Of a stretch of 64,000 nucleotides of DNA, positions 46,401 through 55,161 are shown one piece after another (position 1 is the first letter of the stretch; every line of letters starts with the position of its first letter). Both the position numbers and the translations under genes were made by a program. Origin of the DNA: DAIOEK01 sp964648485 (GTDB taxonomy: Bacteria; Chloroflexota; Anaerolineae; Anaerolineales; Anaerolineaceae); contig CAZYOF010000017.1 in the NCBI GenBank assembly GCA_964648485.1, forward strand, positions 4,896 through 68,895, written 5' to 3'. Below the pieces are notes generated by a model that saw only the letters and a list, made by a program, of their open reading frames with translations, ran no database searches and had not been told where the DNA came from.

Positions 46401-46886
46401 GTTGCTGATACCGGGAACAAACGGATTGTAGTTTACGCGTCTGATGGCACCCCGATAACTTCCTTTGGGGAATATGGTTTAGGTCCCGGTCAATTCGATG
46501 AACCTGTAGGGGTTGCAATTGACCAGAATGGGTATATCTATGTTACTGATACCTGGAATCAGCGGATTCAGGTTTTCACACCTGATATAACCGGAACCGA
46601 ATATACACTGATTACCTCCTGGGAGATCGCCGGCTGGTATGGTCAATCATTGGAGAACAAGCCATTTATTACCATTGGTAAAGATGGCTCGGTATTTGTT
46701 ACCGACCCGGAACTCTACCGAGTACTGCAGTTTTCAGCCACCGGAGAATTTGTCAGAACATGGGGAGATTACAGCACGGAAACAGATGGAATTGGTTTGG
46801 CGGCAGGGATAGCCAGTGATCCGGGAGGTGGCATCTACGTCAGCGATGCACTGAATAACCGGATACTCCATTACATCATCCCATAG
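43497..46886 (+). CDS. Agl23-like membrane protein fused to an NHL-repeat propeller
   Basis: The 1129-residue protein starts with a multi-pass membrane domain of the TIGR03663/Agl23 (flippase-associated) type: ARVMSHDEVNHVRPSWELYQ and DPVTHGPMQFHLVALAYSLF, then around ten hydrophobic segments to about residue 640. A periplasmic region follows. From about 835 the C-terminus holds repeated GLAVSPDGTLYVADSRNHR-type units, an NHL beta-propeller (about six blades). Agl23-like proteins are linked to lipid-linked glycan export or glycosyl transfer. The propeller would recognise a surface partner. The enzymatic role is inferred from the membrane domain only. Confidence 0.82.
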   Translation: MSESQTSQSNHSWLEKPVADWFRNFNVEKIIFTLILLLTVVSRFAILDARVMSHDEVNHVRPSWELYQGQGYRHDPVTHGPMQFHLVALAYSLFGDNDFTSRLPQALFSIATVWMVWKFRRYLGKIGAMAAAVMMLISPYMLFYGRYTRNEAFVALFGVLTLYLMLRYLEKPEPKYLLGLAAVFALQFATKETSYIYTAQALLFLLFLFIKRLWDMEWLEPRSRRTFAIGLVVGAICLIAAMAVGIIMSEAVAANSAALSELGGGNVAAASIPEPFNYIILVLAGMGVLALGMAAVFTVMGVGLEKIRTERSFDLIIMIGTLILPQLTAFPVKLLGWDPLDYSTEGMLRTGIILAIITAASILLGLWWKRDVWWKAAVIFYAIYIFFYTTVFTNGQGIFTGIIGSLGYWLNQQGVQRGSQPWYFYGGIQIPIYEFLPAIGAIIATIYAVIRWMNPNNLDVEKRYSIKQDYPDDEAPIGIDDQLPVWLLIYWSIISLVAYSIAGEKMPWLTVHIAWPIILLAGWSFGIILKRIHWKALFTPVGGLSLLTVIIFVVGLIRLVMQLNTQPLPFAGNQLDQLSTTSVFLLTLVFIVGSLMSMFYLKRKNPEIHFGQLTGALVLFVLFILTVRASYRANYINYDSAKEYLVYAHAARGPKDILEQVEEISERVTGGKTLRIGYDNSSLYPYWWYLRDYTNLDYFADQPSKAVRDDAIILVGNPNYAKIEPLVGKGFYSFEYARLWWPNQDYFNLDGARIWEAISNPDIRAGIFDIWLNRDYRKYAEATNNQNLTDETWEPAERIRLYVKKDIAVQIWNYGLSPAPEEVQVDPYESQRIELMPEFAFGSSGDQPGQFSAPRGLAVSPDGTLYVADSRNHRIQRFSAGGDFMQAWGGFGDQTQGSVPGGLFNEPWGVAVGPDGSVFVTDTWNHRIQKFNANGEFISMWGYFGQGENLNALWGPRGIAVDSKGNVFVADTGNKRIVVYASDGTPITSFGEYGLGPGQFDEPVGVAIDQNGYIYVTDTWNQRIQVFTPDITGTEYTLITSWEIAGWYGQSLENKPFITIGKDGSVFVTDPELYRVLQFSATGEFVRTWGDYSTETDGIGLAAGIASDPGGGIYVSDALNNRILHYIIP

Positions 46887-46898
46887 CGATTAATTTCC

Positions 46899-46935
46899 AT
46901 ACCGGAAGCTTAAGCAAGCTTCCGGTATTTTTATA
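46899..46935 (+). terminator. rho-independent terminator after the Agl23-NHL gene
   Basis: A perfect 13-bp stem (46899-46911 with 46916-46928, AAGC loop) is followed by TTTTTATATTTT. The convergent rRNA methyltransferase gene ends just after it at 46938. Confidence 0.9.
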
Positions 46936-46937
46936 TT

Positions 46938-47834
46938 TTATTCGGGTAAAGATGACCAGCGTGCATATAGGGCATGGGAAATAAATTTACCCTGTGTGTT
47001 ATCTTTTGAAGCAAGCTCGCCTACCTGAAGAACCCCTTTGTGTTCGCTCATCATCTCATCAATCGCCCCATGCAGGGTTAATGCAGAGGATTTAACTGCG
47101 TAGGCTGTCATCACAATAAACAGGGGATTGGAAGATAACACCTGCCTGCATGCAGCCAGGAGGTCCGGGATAAGATCAAAAAATTCCCAGATTTCACCTT
47201 TAGGACCCCGGCCAAATTTGGGGGGGTCAAGAATGATCCCATCATAGAAGTTTTCTCTACGGGCTTCCCTTTGCGTGAATTTCAGGGCATCATCCACAAT
47301 CCAGCGAACTGGTTTGTCGAGTAATTCAGATAAAACTTGATTATCCTTCGCGTAGATAATCGCTTTTTTGGACGCATCTACGTGGGTGACCTGAGCTCCT
47401 GCTGACGCTGCTGCCAGCGAAGCCATCCCTGTATAGCCAAACAGGTTGAGGACGCGAACTGGTCGATTCGCAAGATCAATCTGATTGTGAATCCAATCCC
47501 AGTGGGTAGCCTGTTCTGGGAAGAGACCCACATGGCGGGAAGCCGTAGGCTGCACCCAGCATTTTAAGTCTTTATATTGAATCGGCCATCTTGCCGGTAA
47601 TTGATTATTGAATACCCAGTGACCGCCATTTTCTTCCCGGGTAACCTGGAAAAACGCATCTGCTTTATTCCATCTTGCAGGGGGGAGTGCTTTCGACCAT
47701 ACTGCCTGAGCTTCAGGCCTGGCAAATATGAATTTACCAAATCGTTCGAGTTTGTAACCTTCTCCGGTGTCAATTAATTCATAGTCACGCCAGGCGTTGG
47801 AGCAGAGAGTGTGGATGAGAGGTATCTTGTTCAT
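46938..47834 (-). CDS. class I SAM-dependent methyltransferase (rRNA type)
   Basis: The 298-residue protein has the AdoMet-binding core VRVLNLFGYTGMASLAAASAG with the acidic turn VTHVDASKKA, and the catalytic DPPKFGRG motif typical of rRNA base methyltransferases of the RlmI/RlmK type. The N-terminal about 110 residues (KLERFGKFIFARPEAQAVW) form the accessory region of this group. It should methylate 23S rRNA cytosine or guanine, but the site cannot be fixed from the sequence. It is transcribed alone, divergent from uvrB. Confidence 0.82.
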   Translation of the reverse strand: MNKIPLIHTLCSNAWRDYELIDTGEGYKLERFGKFIFARPEAQAVWSKALPPARWNKADAFFQVTREENGGHWVFNNQLPARWPIQYKDLKCWVQPTASRHVGLFPEQATHWDWIHNQIDLANRPVRVLNLFGYTGMASLAAASAGAQVTHVDASKKAIIYAKDNQVLSELLDKPVRWIVDDALKFTQREARRENFYDGIILDPPKFGRGPKGEIWEFFDLIPDLLAACRQVLSSNPLFIVMTAYAVKSSALTLHGAIDEMMSEHKGVLQVGELASKDNTQGKFISHALYARWSSLPE

Positions 47835-47903
47835 AAAGAAAAGTATAATCTAATTTTTTGTAGGAGATGAAAGATCCAGTAATGAGAGCCAGCTCTAATA
47901 ATA

Positions 47904-47922
47904 TAGAACAAATGTCTATAAT
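47904..47922 (+). promoter_or_regulatory. uvrB -10 box overlapping a TAGA/TCTA inverted repeat
   Basis: TATAAT at 47917-47922 lies 55 bases before uvrB. It overlaps TAGAACAAATGTCTA (47904-47918), which resembles half of the GAAC-N4-GTTC SOS box, with the second half reading GTCT. LexA control is possible but the match is imperfect. Confidence 0.35.
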
Positions 47923-47977
47923 ATGATAAAATGATCCATCTGATAGAGAATTTGTATTTATCCGGTAAGAGGGAAAA

Positions 47978-50017
47978 ATGGACTTTGAACTTCATGCACC
48001 ATATCAGGCAACAGGAGATCAGCCCGAGGCGATTAAACAATTAGTCCGTGGGATTGAATCAGGCATGAAACATCAGGTCTTATTAGGAGCAACTGGAACC
48101 GGAAAGACATTCACGATTGCCAAAATCATTCAACAAATACAGAAACCAACACTGGTAATGGCACATAATAAAACGCTCGCAGCCCAGCTATATGCGGAGT
48201 TTAAGGAGTTTTTTCCAAATAATGCAGTAGAGTATTTTGTTTCTTACTATGATTACTACCAGCCTGAAGCATACGTACCGAGACGGGATTTGTATATCGA
48301 AAAAGAAACAGATATTAATGAGGAAATTGAGAGGTTGCGGCTTGCAGCTACAACCGCATTGATGAGTCGAAAAGATGTAATTATTGTTGCTTCCGTTTCC
48401 TGCATTTATGGATTGGGAAATCCAGAAGAGTTTGGTAAAGGATTAGTGCATTTAGTAAAAGGGGAGATTTACAGACGAAATGCACTGCTCAGGCAATTGG
48501 TAGAAAGCCAGTACCAGCGTAATGATGTGGAGATTAAACCGGGTGCATTCCGGATTCGCGGAGATATGCTTGAGGTTATGCCGGCGTATGAAAAAGAACA
48601 CATTTACCGGATCAGTTTTTTTGGGGATGAGGTGGAATGGATCAGAGATGTGCATCCGGTCACCGGGGAAATATTTCAGGATCTGGCAGAATTAGATATC
48701 TATCCGGCGAAGCATTACATCACTGAGGATGAGAGATTGAAAACGGCTATCCACAATATTGAAGCAGAGCTGGATGAAAGAATTGAATATTTTAAAAAAA
48801 ATAACATGTTATTAGAAGCTCAACGGATTGAACAGCGCTGTCGTTATGACCTGGAGATGCTAAAAGAAGTAGGTTATTGTTCTGGAATAGAAAATTATTC
48901 AAGACATATTGATGAACGACCACAGGGGAGTGCTCCCTGGACATTAATAGATTATTTACCGACTGACTATCTGCTGGTATTAGATGAAAGCCATATGACA
49001 GTTCCACAAATCAGAGGCATGTACAATGGCGACCAGAGCCGTAAGCAGGTTCTGGTTGATTACGGTTTCAGACTACCCTCGGCTCTGGATAACCGTCCGC
49101 TGAAATTTGAAGAGTTTGAAACGCACATGGAGCGGGTGATCTATACCTCGGCAACCCCCGGACCGTATGAGATGAAAAAGGCAGATCAGGTGGTTGAGCA
49201 GATTATTCGACCTACCGGACTACTGGATCCGGAGGTGGAAGTGTTACCGACAGCCGGACAGATCGATCACCTTATCGGAGAAATTAAAAAAAGAGTTGCC
49301 AACAGTGAAAGAGTGCTGGTGACCACACTTACCAAACGGATGGCAGAAGATCTTGCCAAGTATCTTGAAGAAATTGGTACCAAGGTGCAATATCTTCACT
49401 CTGAAGTGGAAACGCTGGAGAGGGTAAGCATATTGCGGGATTTGCGGATGGGCGCATATGATGTTCTGGTGGGCATCAACCTGCTCAGAGAAGGACTTGA
49501 CCTCCCGGAAGTATCTCTTGTCGCGATATTAGATGCGGATAAGGAAGGGTTTTTAAGATCTGATACTTCCCTCATCCAGACAATAGGTAGGGCAGCCAGG
49601 CATGTCAATGGTAAAGTTATCATGTACGCCGATAAAATGACGGATTCCATGAAAAGGGCATTGGACGAAACCAACCGGCGCAGGAAAAAACAATACGATT
49701 ACAATCAGAAACATGGGATTGAACCGGTAAGTATCCATAAAGAGGTAAGAGACCTCACATCCAGATTGACCTCTGGCGCAATGATCTCTGAAAAACAAGC
49801 CGAGTACCGGACAGGAAAGCATCCTGTTATGATGCCCAAAGGTGAATTTATCAAAGTCATAGCAGAAATGGAAAAGCAGATGAAAGCGCTCGCCAGGGAT
49901 ATGGAATTTGAACGGGCTGCTGTTTTACGCGATGAGATTTATGAATTAAAAAATATGTATGCCGAGATGTCTGATTTACCGCCCTGGGAAAAAGCTGCAA
50001 TTCTGGCAATGAAATGA
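47978..50017 (+). CDS. uvrB: excinuclease ABC subunit B
   Basis: The 679-residue protein is UvrB, the damage-verifying helicase-like subunit of nucleotide excision repair. It has Walker [10 protein letters not shown], the damage-probing beta-hairpin segment [12 protein letters not shown], and the later motifs [11 protein letters not shown] and [20 protein letters not shown]. The C-terminal UVR motif ([20 protein letters not shown]) binds UvrC. The gene is intact and of normal length. A possible SOS-type palindrome overlaps its -10 box. Mfd, which works with the Uvr proteins, is also encoded in this window. Confidence 0.97.
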   Translation: MDFELHAPYQATGDQPEAIKQLVRGIESGMKHQVLLGATGTGKTFTIAKIIQQIQKPTLVMAHNKTLAAQLYAEFKEFFPNNAVEYFVSYYDYYQPEAYVPRRDLYIEKETDINEEIERLRLAATTALMSRKDVIIVASVSCIYGLGNPEEFGKGLVHLVKGEIYRRNALLRQLVESQYQRNDVEIKPGAFRIRGDMLEVMPAYEKEHIYRISFFGDEVEWIRDVHPVTGEIFQDLAELDIYPAKHYITEDERLKTAIHNIEAELDERIEYFKKNNMLLEAQRIEQRCRYDLEMLKEVGYCSGIENYSRHIDERPQGSAPWTLIDYLPTDYLLVLDESHMTVPQIRGMYNGDQSRKQVLVDYGFRLPSALDNRPLKFEEFETHMERVIYTSATPGPYEMKKADQVVEQIIRPTGLLDPEVEVLPTAGQIDHLIGEIKKRVANSERVLVTTLTKRMAEDLAKYLEEIGTKVQYLHSEVETLERVSILRDLRMGAYDVLVGINLLREGLDLPEVSLVAILDADKEGFLRSDTSLIQTIGRAARHVNGKVIMYADKMTDSMKRALDETNRRRKKQYDYNQKHGIEPVSIHKEVRDLTSRLTSGAMISEKQAEYRTGKHPVMMPKGEFIKVIAEMEKQMKALARDMEFERAAVLRDEIYELKNMYAEMSDLPPWEKAAILAMK

Positions 50018-50024
50018 AACAAAA

Positions 50025-50315
50025 TTACTCCGATACCCAGGTGGTACGGATATCAAATGAAGAGAATTCTCCGGTGGCAAATTCCCACTCAATTTTCACG
50101 TCAGTAACATGAGCCGGAGGCTGACCTTGAGAAACTTTCGCAAGAAATGGAATCAGTTGTGTCTCTTCTCCTTCTGCCACAACTTCCACTTCACCAGAAT
50201 AGAGATTCCTTACCCAACCAGTAACGTTTTCCTGTGATGCAATTATTTCTACAAAATTGCGAAAACCAACACGTTGAACCCTTCCCTGGATAATCGTGTG
50301 TAATCGCTTTTTCAT
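50025..50315 (-). CDS. acyP: acylphosphatase
   Basis: The 96-residue enzyme hydrolyses acyl phosphates. It shows the family's opening GRVQRVGFRNF with the catalytic Arg19 and GWVRNLYSGEVEVVAEG with Asn37 as the second catalytic residue. The usual Gly of VQGVGFR is Arg (VQRVGFR), which is unusual but does not touch the catalytic pair. It is the last gene of a minus-strand group, 10 bases after the HEAT-repeat gene. Confidence 0.92.
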   Translation of the reverse strand: MKKRLHTIIQGRVQRVGFRNFVEIIASQENVTGWVRNLYSGEVEVVAEGEETQLIPFLAKVSQGQPPAHVTDVKIEWEFATGEFSSFDIRTTWVSE

Positions 50316-50325
50316 TTTTCCCCCA

Positions 50326-51294
50326 TTAATCTGATGTTTCTTCCTCTACATCAAGCAGATCAAAATTTGCCAATCCATCGTTAAATGCCAGATTATCCAT
50401 CGCATTTTCAATAAAATCGGCAAGTTCATCATCAATATCACTTTCCATAATTTCTTCGAATTTGTCTTTTACGCCCTGTCCGCCTATCTGCGAAAGGGTC
50501 CATATGGCAGCGTAATAGACTTCTTCATCAAGATCAGATTGATCAATCAAATCCAGCAAATCTTCGCGAATTTCCTGGATTTCCAATTCTCCAGCTGCCC
50601 TGATGGCTTCCAGTTGAACCAGAGGTGAGTTGTGATAGATATTTGATTGAACAAGTTGATTCCACTGATCATCTGCAGATCTGCCCATCGCAAATAGCGC
50701 ACTCGCGATATCTTCAATCCGATTTGATTGGTACATGGCATTAATATATTGATCTACTGCATCGCGACTGGAAAAACCCAGTGATTCGAGAGCCCGTCTT
50801 TTGACTTCTGGAGAGCGGGTTGAATTATAGGTATCCATAACCGCATCCACTATCTTGTTCAAAGTCTTTTCAGGGATTTCTTCCAACTCACCTTCATAAA
50901 TAAATGAACCGAGCGCAGAAGCTGCCGCAGCCTGTACCATTTGATCTGGATCGGTTTGCATCATCTGGATAAATGTATCAGCAAGTTTGAGATCTTCACA
51001 TTCCCAGAGAAGCCGAATAGCCAATACTCGTACATTAGGATCAGGGTCGTTCAAAGCGTGCAGGGCAATGGCATCAAAATTTGTCAGCGTATCAGATTCG
51101 GCGAGGTTTTCTAAATCGCTCAAAAGATTTATTCGCCGATCTACCGTTATTTGATCCCAAACAGCTACCAGGGAAGATAGATCAGCATTGTTAATATCAG
51201 AAAAATTCATCAAATACCTGGCAGGAAACATGTGTTCCTGGTCAAGGAGTGATTTGATTATGTCAGAAAAGAGAGTTTTGCTTTGTGAGGGCAT
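50326..51294 (-). CDS. HEAT-repeat protein
   Basis: The 322-residue protein is built from HEAT-like helical repeats (ALNDPDPNVRVLAIRLLWEC, MMQTDPDQMVQAAAASALGS, STRSPEVKRRALESLGFSSR, LVQLEAIRAAGELEI). These make an alpha-solenoid for protein binding. The acidic C-terminus (EIMESDIDDELADFI) may be a partner site. The start at 51294 follows AAAGG and a 5-base spacer. The upstream rseP stop is 8 bases away, so both are in one operon with acyP, but no shared function is obvious. Confidence 0.8.
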   Translation of the reverse strand: MPSQSKTLFSDIIKSLLDQEHMFPARYLMNFSDINNADLSSLVAVWDQITVDRRINLLSDLENLAESDTLTNFDAIALHALNDPDPNVRVLAIRLLWECEDLKLADTFIQMMQTDPDQMVQAAAASALGSFIYEGELEEIPEKTLNKIVDAVMDTYNSTRSPEVKRRALESLGFSSRDAVDQYINAMYQSNRIEDIASALFAMGRSADDQWNQLVQSNIYHNSPLVQLEAIRAAGELEIQEIREDLLDLIDQSDLDEEVYYAAIWTLSQIGGQGVKDKFEEIMESDIDDELADFIENAMDNLAFNDGLANFDLLDVEEETSD

Positions 51295-51302
51295 GATCAC
51301 CT

Positions 51303-52385
51303 TTATGGAAGTTTGATTGGATTGAACAGATCTTGTAATGTAACGAAAGCCATAAACAGCAACAATGCGGTAAATCCCACCATGTGCAGGAAGTTTTCAT
51401 ACTTTGCCGGTACCCGCCGCTTAAGGAAAAGCTCAGGCAAGGTGAATAAAATTCTCCCACCATCCAATGCTGGTATTGGCAGCAGATTTGTAATACCCAA
51501 AGCTATTGAAATATATGCGATAAAGGTCATCACGCTTGTGGCGGGTTGCGAACTGGGCATGCTCTGTACTTCCTGATCACGTTCGTTTGCAGCCTCATAA
51601 ATACTGAATATCCCGATTGGTCCGACCACACGTGCCTGATCTGCAGGAACATCTCCCCTGATGAGGCGGACTGGCATGGTCATGGTCTGATAGCTTAAAT
51701 CCAATGTCGTCAAACCCGCCATGGGAAGCGCCTGAAAAACAGTAATAGGTGTCGTTGGATTGCCCATCACAATTCCAAGCGGTCCCTGCCCTTCAGGCGG
51801 GGTTGCCCGCGGAGTTGTGGATAAGGTTATCTGCGAGCCATTTCTTTCAACCAGGATATCTATTGCTTTACCTTTTTCTGATTGAACAATTTGATGAATG
51901 CTCTCCATGCTCGAAATTTTTTGACCATTTATCTCCAGCACAATATCACCAATCAACAGTCCAGATTGAGCTGCCGGAGAATCTGGTACTACATCTTGAA
52001 TCTGAACTCGGGAAATATCAGGGGAGCCAATACGAGTAAACATAAATGTAAAAATAAGAAATCCGACCAGTAAATTCATGACAGGTCCACCAAACAGGAC
52101 TGCCAGACGTACCCATGGATTTGCAGAAGCCAATCCACCTGGAGTATCAGGGTCATTCTCACCTTTAGGACGAACAAATGCTCCGAAAGGAATCCAATTT
52201 AGTGTAAAATCAGTCCCCTGAAAAGTGAATAATTTTTTTGCTCTGGGAGGGAAACCAAAGCCAAATTCCTCCACTTCGATTTTGAATAATCTCGCCATAA
52301 TATAATGACCAAACTCATGGGCGAAAATAAGTAATCCGAGGACAATGACAAACTGAAGAATTGTGAGTAATAAATTTCCGGTCAT
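51303..52385 (-). CDS. rseP: site-2 intramembrane metalloprotease RseP
   Basis: The 360-residue protein is an M50 intramembrane protease. It has the zinc motif HEFGH (about residues 24-28) in the first membrane helix, a PDZ domain in the middle (DVVPDSPAAQSGLLIGDIV) and the second metal motif in LDGGRILF near the C-terminus. RseP-type enzymes cut anti-sigma factors or signal-peptide remnants after a first cut outside. No anti-sigma factor gene is nearby. It is placed between mvaD-like and HEAT-repeat genes on the same strand. Confidence 0.92.
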   Translation of the reverse strand: MTGNLLLTILQFVIVLGLLIFAHEFGHYIMARLFKIEVEEFGFGFPPRAKKLFTFQGTDFTLNWIPFGAFVRPKGENDPDTPGGLASANPWVRLAVLFGGPVMNLLVGFLIFTFMFTRIGSPDISRVQIQDVVPDSPAAQSGLLIGDIVLEINGQKISSMESIHQIVQSEKGKAIDILVERNGSQITLSTTPRATPPEGQGPLGIVMGNPTTPITVFQALPMAGLTTLDLSYQTMTMPVRLIRGDVPADQARVVGPIGIFSIYEAANERDQEVQSMPSSQPATSVMTFIAYISIALGITNLLPIPALDGGRILFTLPELFLKRRVPAKYENFLHMVGFTALLLFMAFVTLQDLFNPIKLP

Positions 52386-52450
52386 CTATACACCTATAAG
52401 GACATTATAACGTGTGAATATTAGATTTTCATAACAGCCTGATGAAGGTT

Positions 52451-53431
52451 TTATGCAGAAAGTAATCTCGCTGAACCGCCAGGATGGGCAATGTAATGTG
52501 CCTGGATAAATGAGATTTTATTGATTTCTGCAATTAGGGCGGTGGTGTTCTCAGCAATTGTAATCAGATGAACATTAGGTCCAGCGTCAATAGTAAAAGC
52601 TATCGAGAGCCCATTTTTACGCCAAAGCCTGACCTGCTCAATGATTTGGTAGGTTAAAGAATTCCAATAGAAGAGAGGAGGTGTTGAAGTCATCATTACG
52701 GCATGCATCATTAAACAATCCAACTCAACAATCTCAGCGAATACTGAAAAATCTTTGGCCAGAAGCGCTGCTCTACAGATATCCAGACGGCGAGGTGCAT
52801 CTGATACTCTTGCACTTTGAAAGGGAGAAGTTGACGCCAGGTGATGGCCTTCGCTTGATCCGGTTTTTTTATGTGCCTGATCAAGAACTAGGACAACATC
52901 CACCAGATCCCATCCACCGGGGGGCAGGATGGAGAAAGCGTAAGATGAGAGGTCGTCTTCTCCGGGAGACCATTCCACAAATCCGGCAGGAATAGAACGA
53001 GAAGCGGAACCTGATCCGAGCCTGGCTAGTCGTGAAAGTTCAGATTCGGTAAGATTTATCCCCAGGGCAGCAGAACCGGCGAGAGCTAAAGCGGCAAAAG
53101 CTGAAGCAGAGGATGCTATTCCACTGCCTGTGGGGAAATTGTTTGTAGATTGGATAACCGCCTGAGACCGATTTCCAGATTGTTTGCGTAGAATATCCAG
53201 AAAATCGGAAACCCGTTTCGATTGGGTCGGGTCTGCCTGTATCCCATTGATTATTATTTTATCTGATTTGAGATTTTCATTAAAGGTGACAGTGGTCCGA
53301 GTTTCTAATTCCATTAAATTCATCGAAATGGACCCGTTCGAAGGAATCCGTAAACGGTCATCCCGGTTCCCCCAGTATTTAATAAAGGCAATGTTCGGAT
53401 GTGCAATGGCAGTAGCAGATAATTCGGTCAA
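52451..53431 (-). CDS. mvaD: diphosphomevalonate decarboxylase-family protein
   Basis: The 326-residue GHMP-fold enzyme has PNIAFIKYWGN (Lys18), the nucleotide loop PTGSGIASSAS (100-110), the catalytic-side Arg145 in GSGSASRS and Asp282 in TIDAGPNV. It belongs to the ATP-dependent decarboxylases of the mevalonate pathway to isopentenyl units. The motif KYWGK of classical enzymes reads KYWGN here. In Roseiflexus (Chloroflexota) the homologue acts on phosphomevalonate, giving isopentenyl phosphate. The same may be true here, so the product could be isopentenyl phosphate instead of IPP. Upstream of rseP on the same strand with a 65-base gap. Confidence 0.82.
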   Translation of the reverse strand: MTELSATAIAHPNIAFIKYWGNRDDRLRIPSNGSISMNLMELETRTTVTFNENLKSDKIIINGIQADPTQSKRVSDFLDILRKQSGNRSQAVIQSTNNFPTGSGIASSASAFAALALAGSAALGINLTESELSRLARLGSGSASRSIPAGFVEWSPGEDDLSSYAFSILPPGGWDLVDVVLVLDQAHKKTGSSEGHHLASTSPFQSARVSDAPRRLDICRAALLAKDFSVFAEIVELDCLMMHAVMMTSTPPLFYWNSLTYQIIEQVRLWRKNGLSIAFTIDAGPNVHLITIAENTTALIAEINKISFIQAHYIAHPGGSARLLSA

Positions 53432-53469
53432 CTCAGTCTTTCCCTCATATTCGGATATGCTTTATTTTA

Positions 53470-54192
53470 TCAGCGAACCGGATACGCAAAGGAAAGACTT
53501 GTATCATCAATCGACCCAACAATTTCTCCATCCATTACTGTGGCACTCCAGAATGGCGTAGTTTTTTCAGCTGAATATCCAAGGCAGTAATGACCTTCAA
53601 AGGTTGAAGAATAATTACCAAAACCCGAATATGTGCAGGTATCTTTATTATAGATGCCGAAAAAATCAAAATCTATGTTTACTTTACATTCAGAATTTAA
53701 ACTTGTGTCAATAAATTCGATTTGGATATACCCATTTACTTTTCGATCTGTAAGTGGGTAATTTAAAACAAAATCATTATCATTATCTCGGTAATAATAC
53801 CTGCTATCTCTGATTTGAATTTCTCCATCGAATTTCTGTAATCCTTCAATTATGGATGAACAAAACTGTAACGCTTCTTCGGCGGTTTCGCCACCCTGCA
53901 TGACTTCGAGAAGGCAAGGTTTGTATTCATCTTCGATCACCGAGTTGCAGTGCAGGTTATTTTCTTTCAACCTATTAAGTTCTTCTTCCCACAACTGATC
54001 AAAAGAATAATCCCTGATATCAGCATAAGGTGTAGGCTCAGAGTACGAATCAGGATCTATCAGGTAAATTACCCTATCATAGATCGTCTGTGGTAACTTA
54101 CATGAAATACTTATAATCACAAGAATAATTAATAACGTTATTAACTGAGGAGGAAAACCATATGAATGTTTATGATTATCAGAAGTATTCAT
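53470..54192 (-). CDS. membrane-anchored hypothetical protein
   Basis: The 240-residue protein has an N-terminal hydrophobic segment (LITLLIILVIISISC) that ends in a Cys, a weak lipobox or membrane anchor, then an extracellular part rich in acidic residues and six to seven cysteines (HCNSV, KPCLLEV, FCSSI, ECKVN, DTCTY, HYCLGY). Disulfides are likely. The start at 54192 has GGAGGG five bases upstream. No family is recognised. Confidence 0.65.
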   Translation of the reverse strand: MNTSDNHKHSYGFPPQLITLLIILVIISISCKLPQTIYDRVIYLIDPDSYSEPTPYADIRDYSFDQLWEEELNRLKENNLHCNSVIEDEYKPCLLEVMQGGETAEEALQFCSSIIEGLQKFDGEIQIRDSRYYYRDNDNDFVLNYPLTDRKVNGYIQIEFIDTSLNSECKVNIDFDFFGIYNKDTCTYSGFGNYSSTFEGHYCLGYSAEKTTPFWSATVMDGEIVGSIDDTSLSFAYPVR

Positions 54193-54340
54193 AATTCCCT
54201 CCATCTAATTATTTGATAATAGAAAAGAGGAAGTAGAATCTTTCTTTATACTCTTATCATAGCAAAAACCTGATATTCCACAATATCCTCTCTCCTTTCG
54301 GTAGTTTGAATCCATAAAAGATAATTATTAAAAAATTATA

Positions 54341-54389
54341 TTGACAAAGGAGAAATGTGATTGTATAGTATTTATACTTGTTATAACAA
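54341..54389 (+). promoter_or_regulatory. gntR promoter and operator-like palindrome
   Basis: TTGACA (54341-54346) and TATAGT (54364-54369) have the ideal 17-base spacing. A perfect 12-base palindrome TTGTTATAACAA (54378-54389) sits about 8 bases downstream of the -10 box, where a repressor would block initiation. GntR/HutC regulators bind such sites and this one probably controls the whole sugar operon. Confidence 0.82.
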
Positions 54390-54413
54390 CATAACAATAT
54401 ATCAAAAAAAAAT

Positions 54414-55133
54414 ATGACTCAACCTCACCTTCCCCTATATTTCAAAATTGAAAAAGAGATCCTGGATTCCATCCAAAACGATGTTTACAAAGCTGGCGAA
54501 CAGTTACCCAGCGAAGCAGAGATTGCTCAACAATACCAGGTAAGCAGAATCACAGCAAAAAGAGCGTTGGACGATCTGGTTAATCAGGGATGGGCTTACC
54601 GACAACAAGGAAAAGGTACTTTTGTCTCACAAGCCCGAATCAAAGAAATGTCTGGATTCAGGAGTTTTACTGAAGATATCCTCTCGAAGGGTTTAAAACC
54701 CAGTTCAAAAATAATCAAATTTGAGAGTCAGATTGCTGATGATTTCATTGCGAAGCAGCTAAGAATTCGGCAAGGGGATCAGATTTATTTACTTCAAAGA
54801 ATCCGACAGGCAGATAACCAGCCAGTTGCGTATGAGACTGCTTATCTACCAGAGTATTTATTCCCTAATTTACTTGCATATGATCTCAGCCAATCATTGT
54901 TTAAGGTGTTACGAGAACAATATCACATCAATCCAGTTTGGGCAGATGCAGAGATCCAGGCAGCCAGTGCAAACAATGAAATTGCTCAGGCATTGGGAAT
55001 GCGGGTGGGTGAGCCTGTATTAATTGCAAACCGCCTGACTTATTCTGAAACATTTGAAATCGTGGAGTTTGTGGTTTCTGTATATTGCGGAAGCCGCTTT
55101 ACATTTTATATTGGACGGCAGTCCATACCATAA
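54414..55133 (+). CDS. GntR/HutC-family transcriptional regulator with UTRA domain
   Basis: The 239-residue protein has a GntR winged helix (residues about 8-72: YKAGEQLPSEAEIAQQYQVS, KRALDDLVNQGWAYRQQGKG) and a UTRA ligand-binding domain (about 95-235: VAYETAYLPEYLFPNL). HutC-type members usually sense the sugar phosphate or amino-sugar phosphate of the pathway they repress. It heads an operon with an ABC importer, ROK kinase and SIS isomerase, so an amino-sugar phosphate is a plausible ligand. Confidence 0.9.
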   Translation: MTQPHLPLYFKIEKEILDSIQNDVYKAGEQLPSEAEIAQQYQVSRITAKRALDDLVNQGWAYRQQGKGTFVSQARIKEMSGFRSFTEDILSKGLKPSSKIIKFESQIADDFIAKQLRIRQGDQIYLLQRIRQADNQPVAYETAYLPEYLFPNLLAYDLSQSLFKVLREQYHINPVWADAEIQAASANNEIAQALGMRVGEPVLIANRLTYSETFEIVEFVVSVYCGSRFTFYIGRQSIP

Positions 55134-55161
55134 ACCCAAACAAATTACCAAGGAGGAAGAA

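Noticed and set aside
55054..55161. Extended start for the first sugar-binding protein, within gntR
   Set aside because: The shorter start at 55162 gives a proper lipoprotein signal peptide and has AAGGAGG at the right distance.
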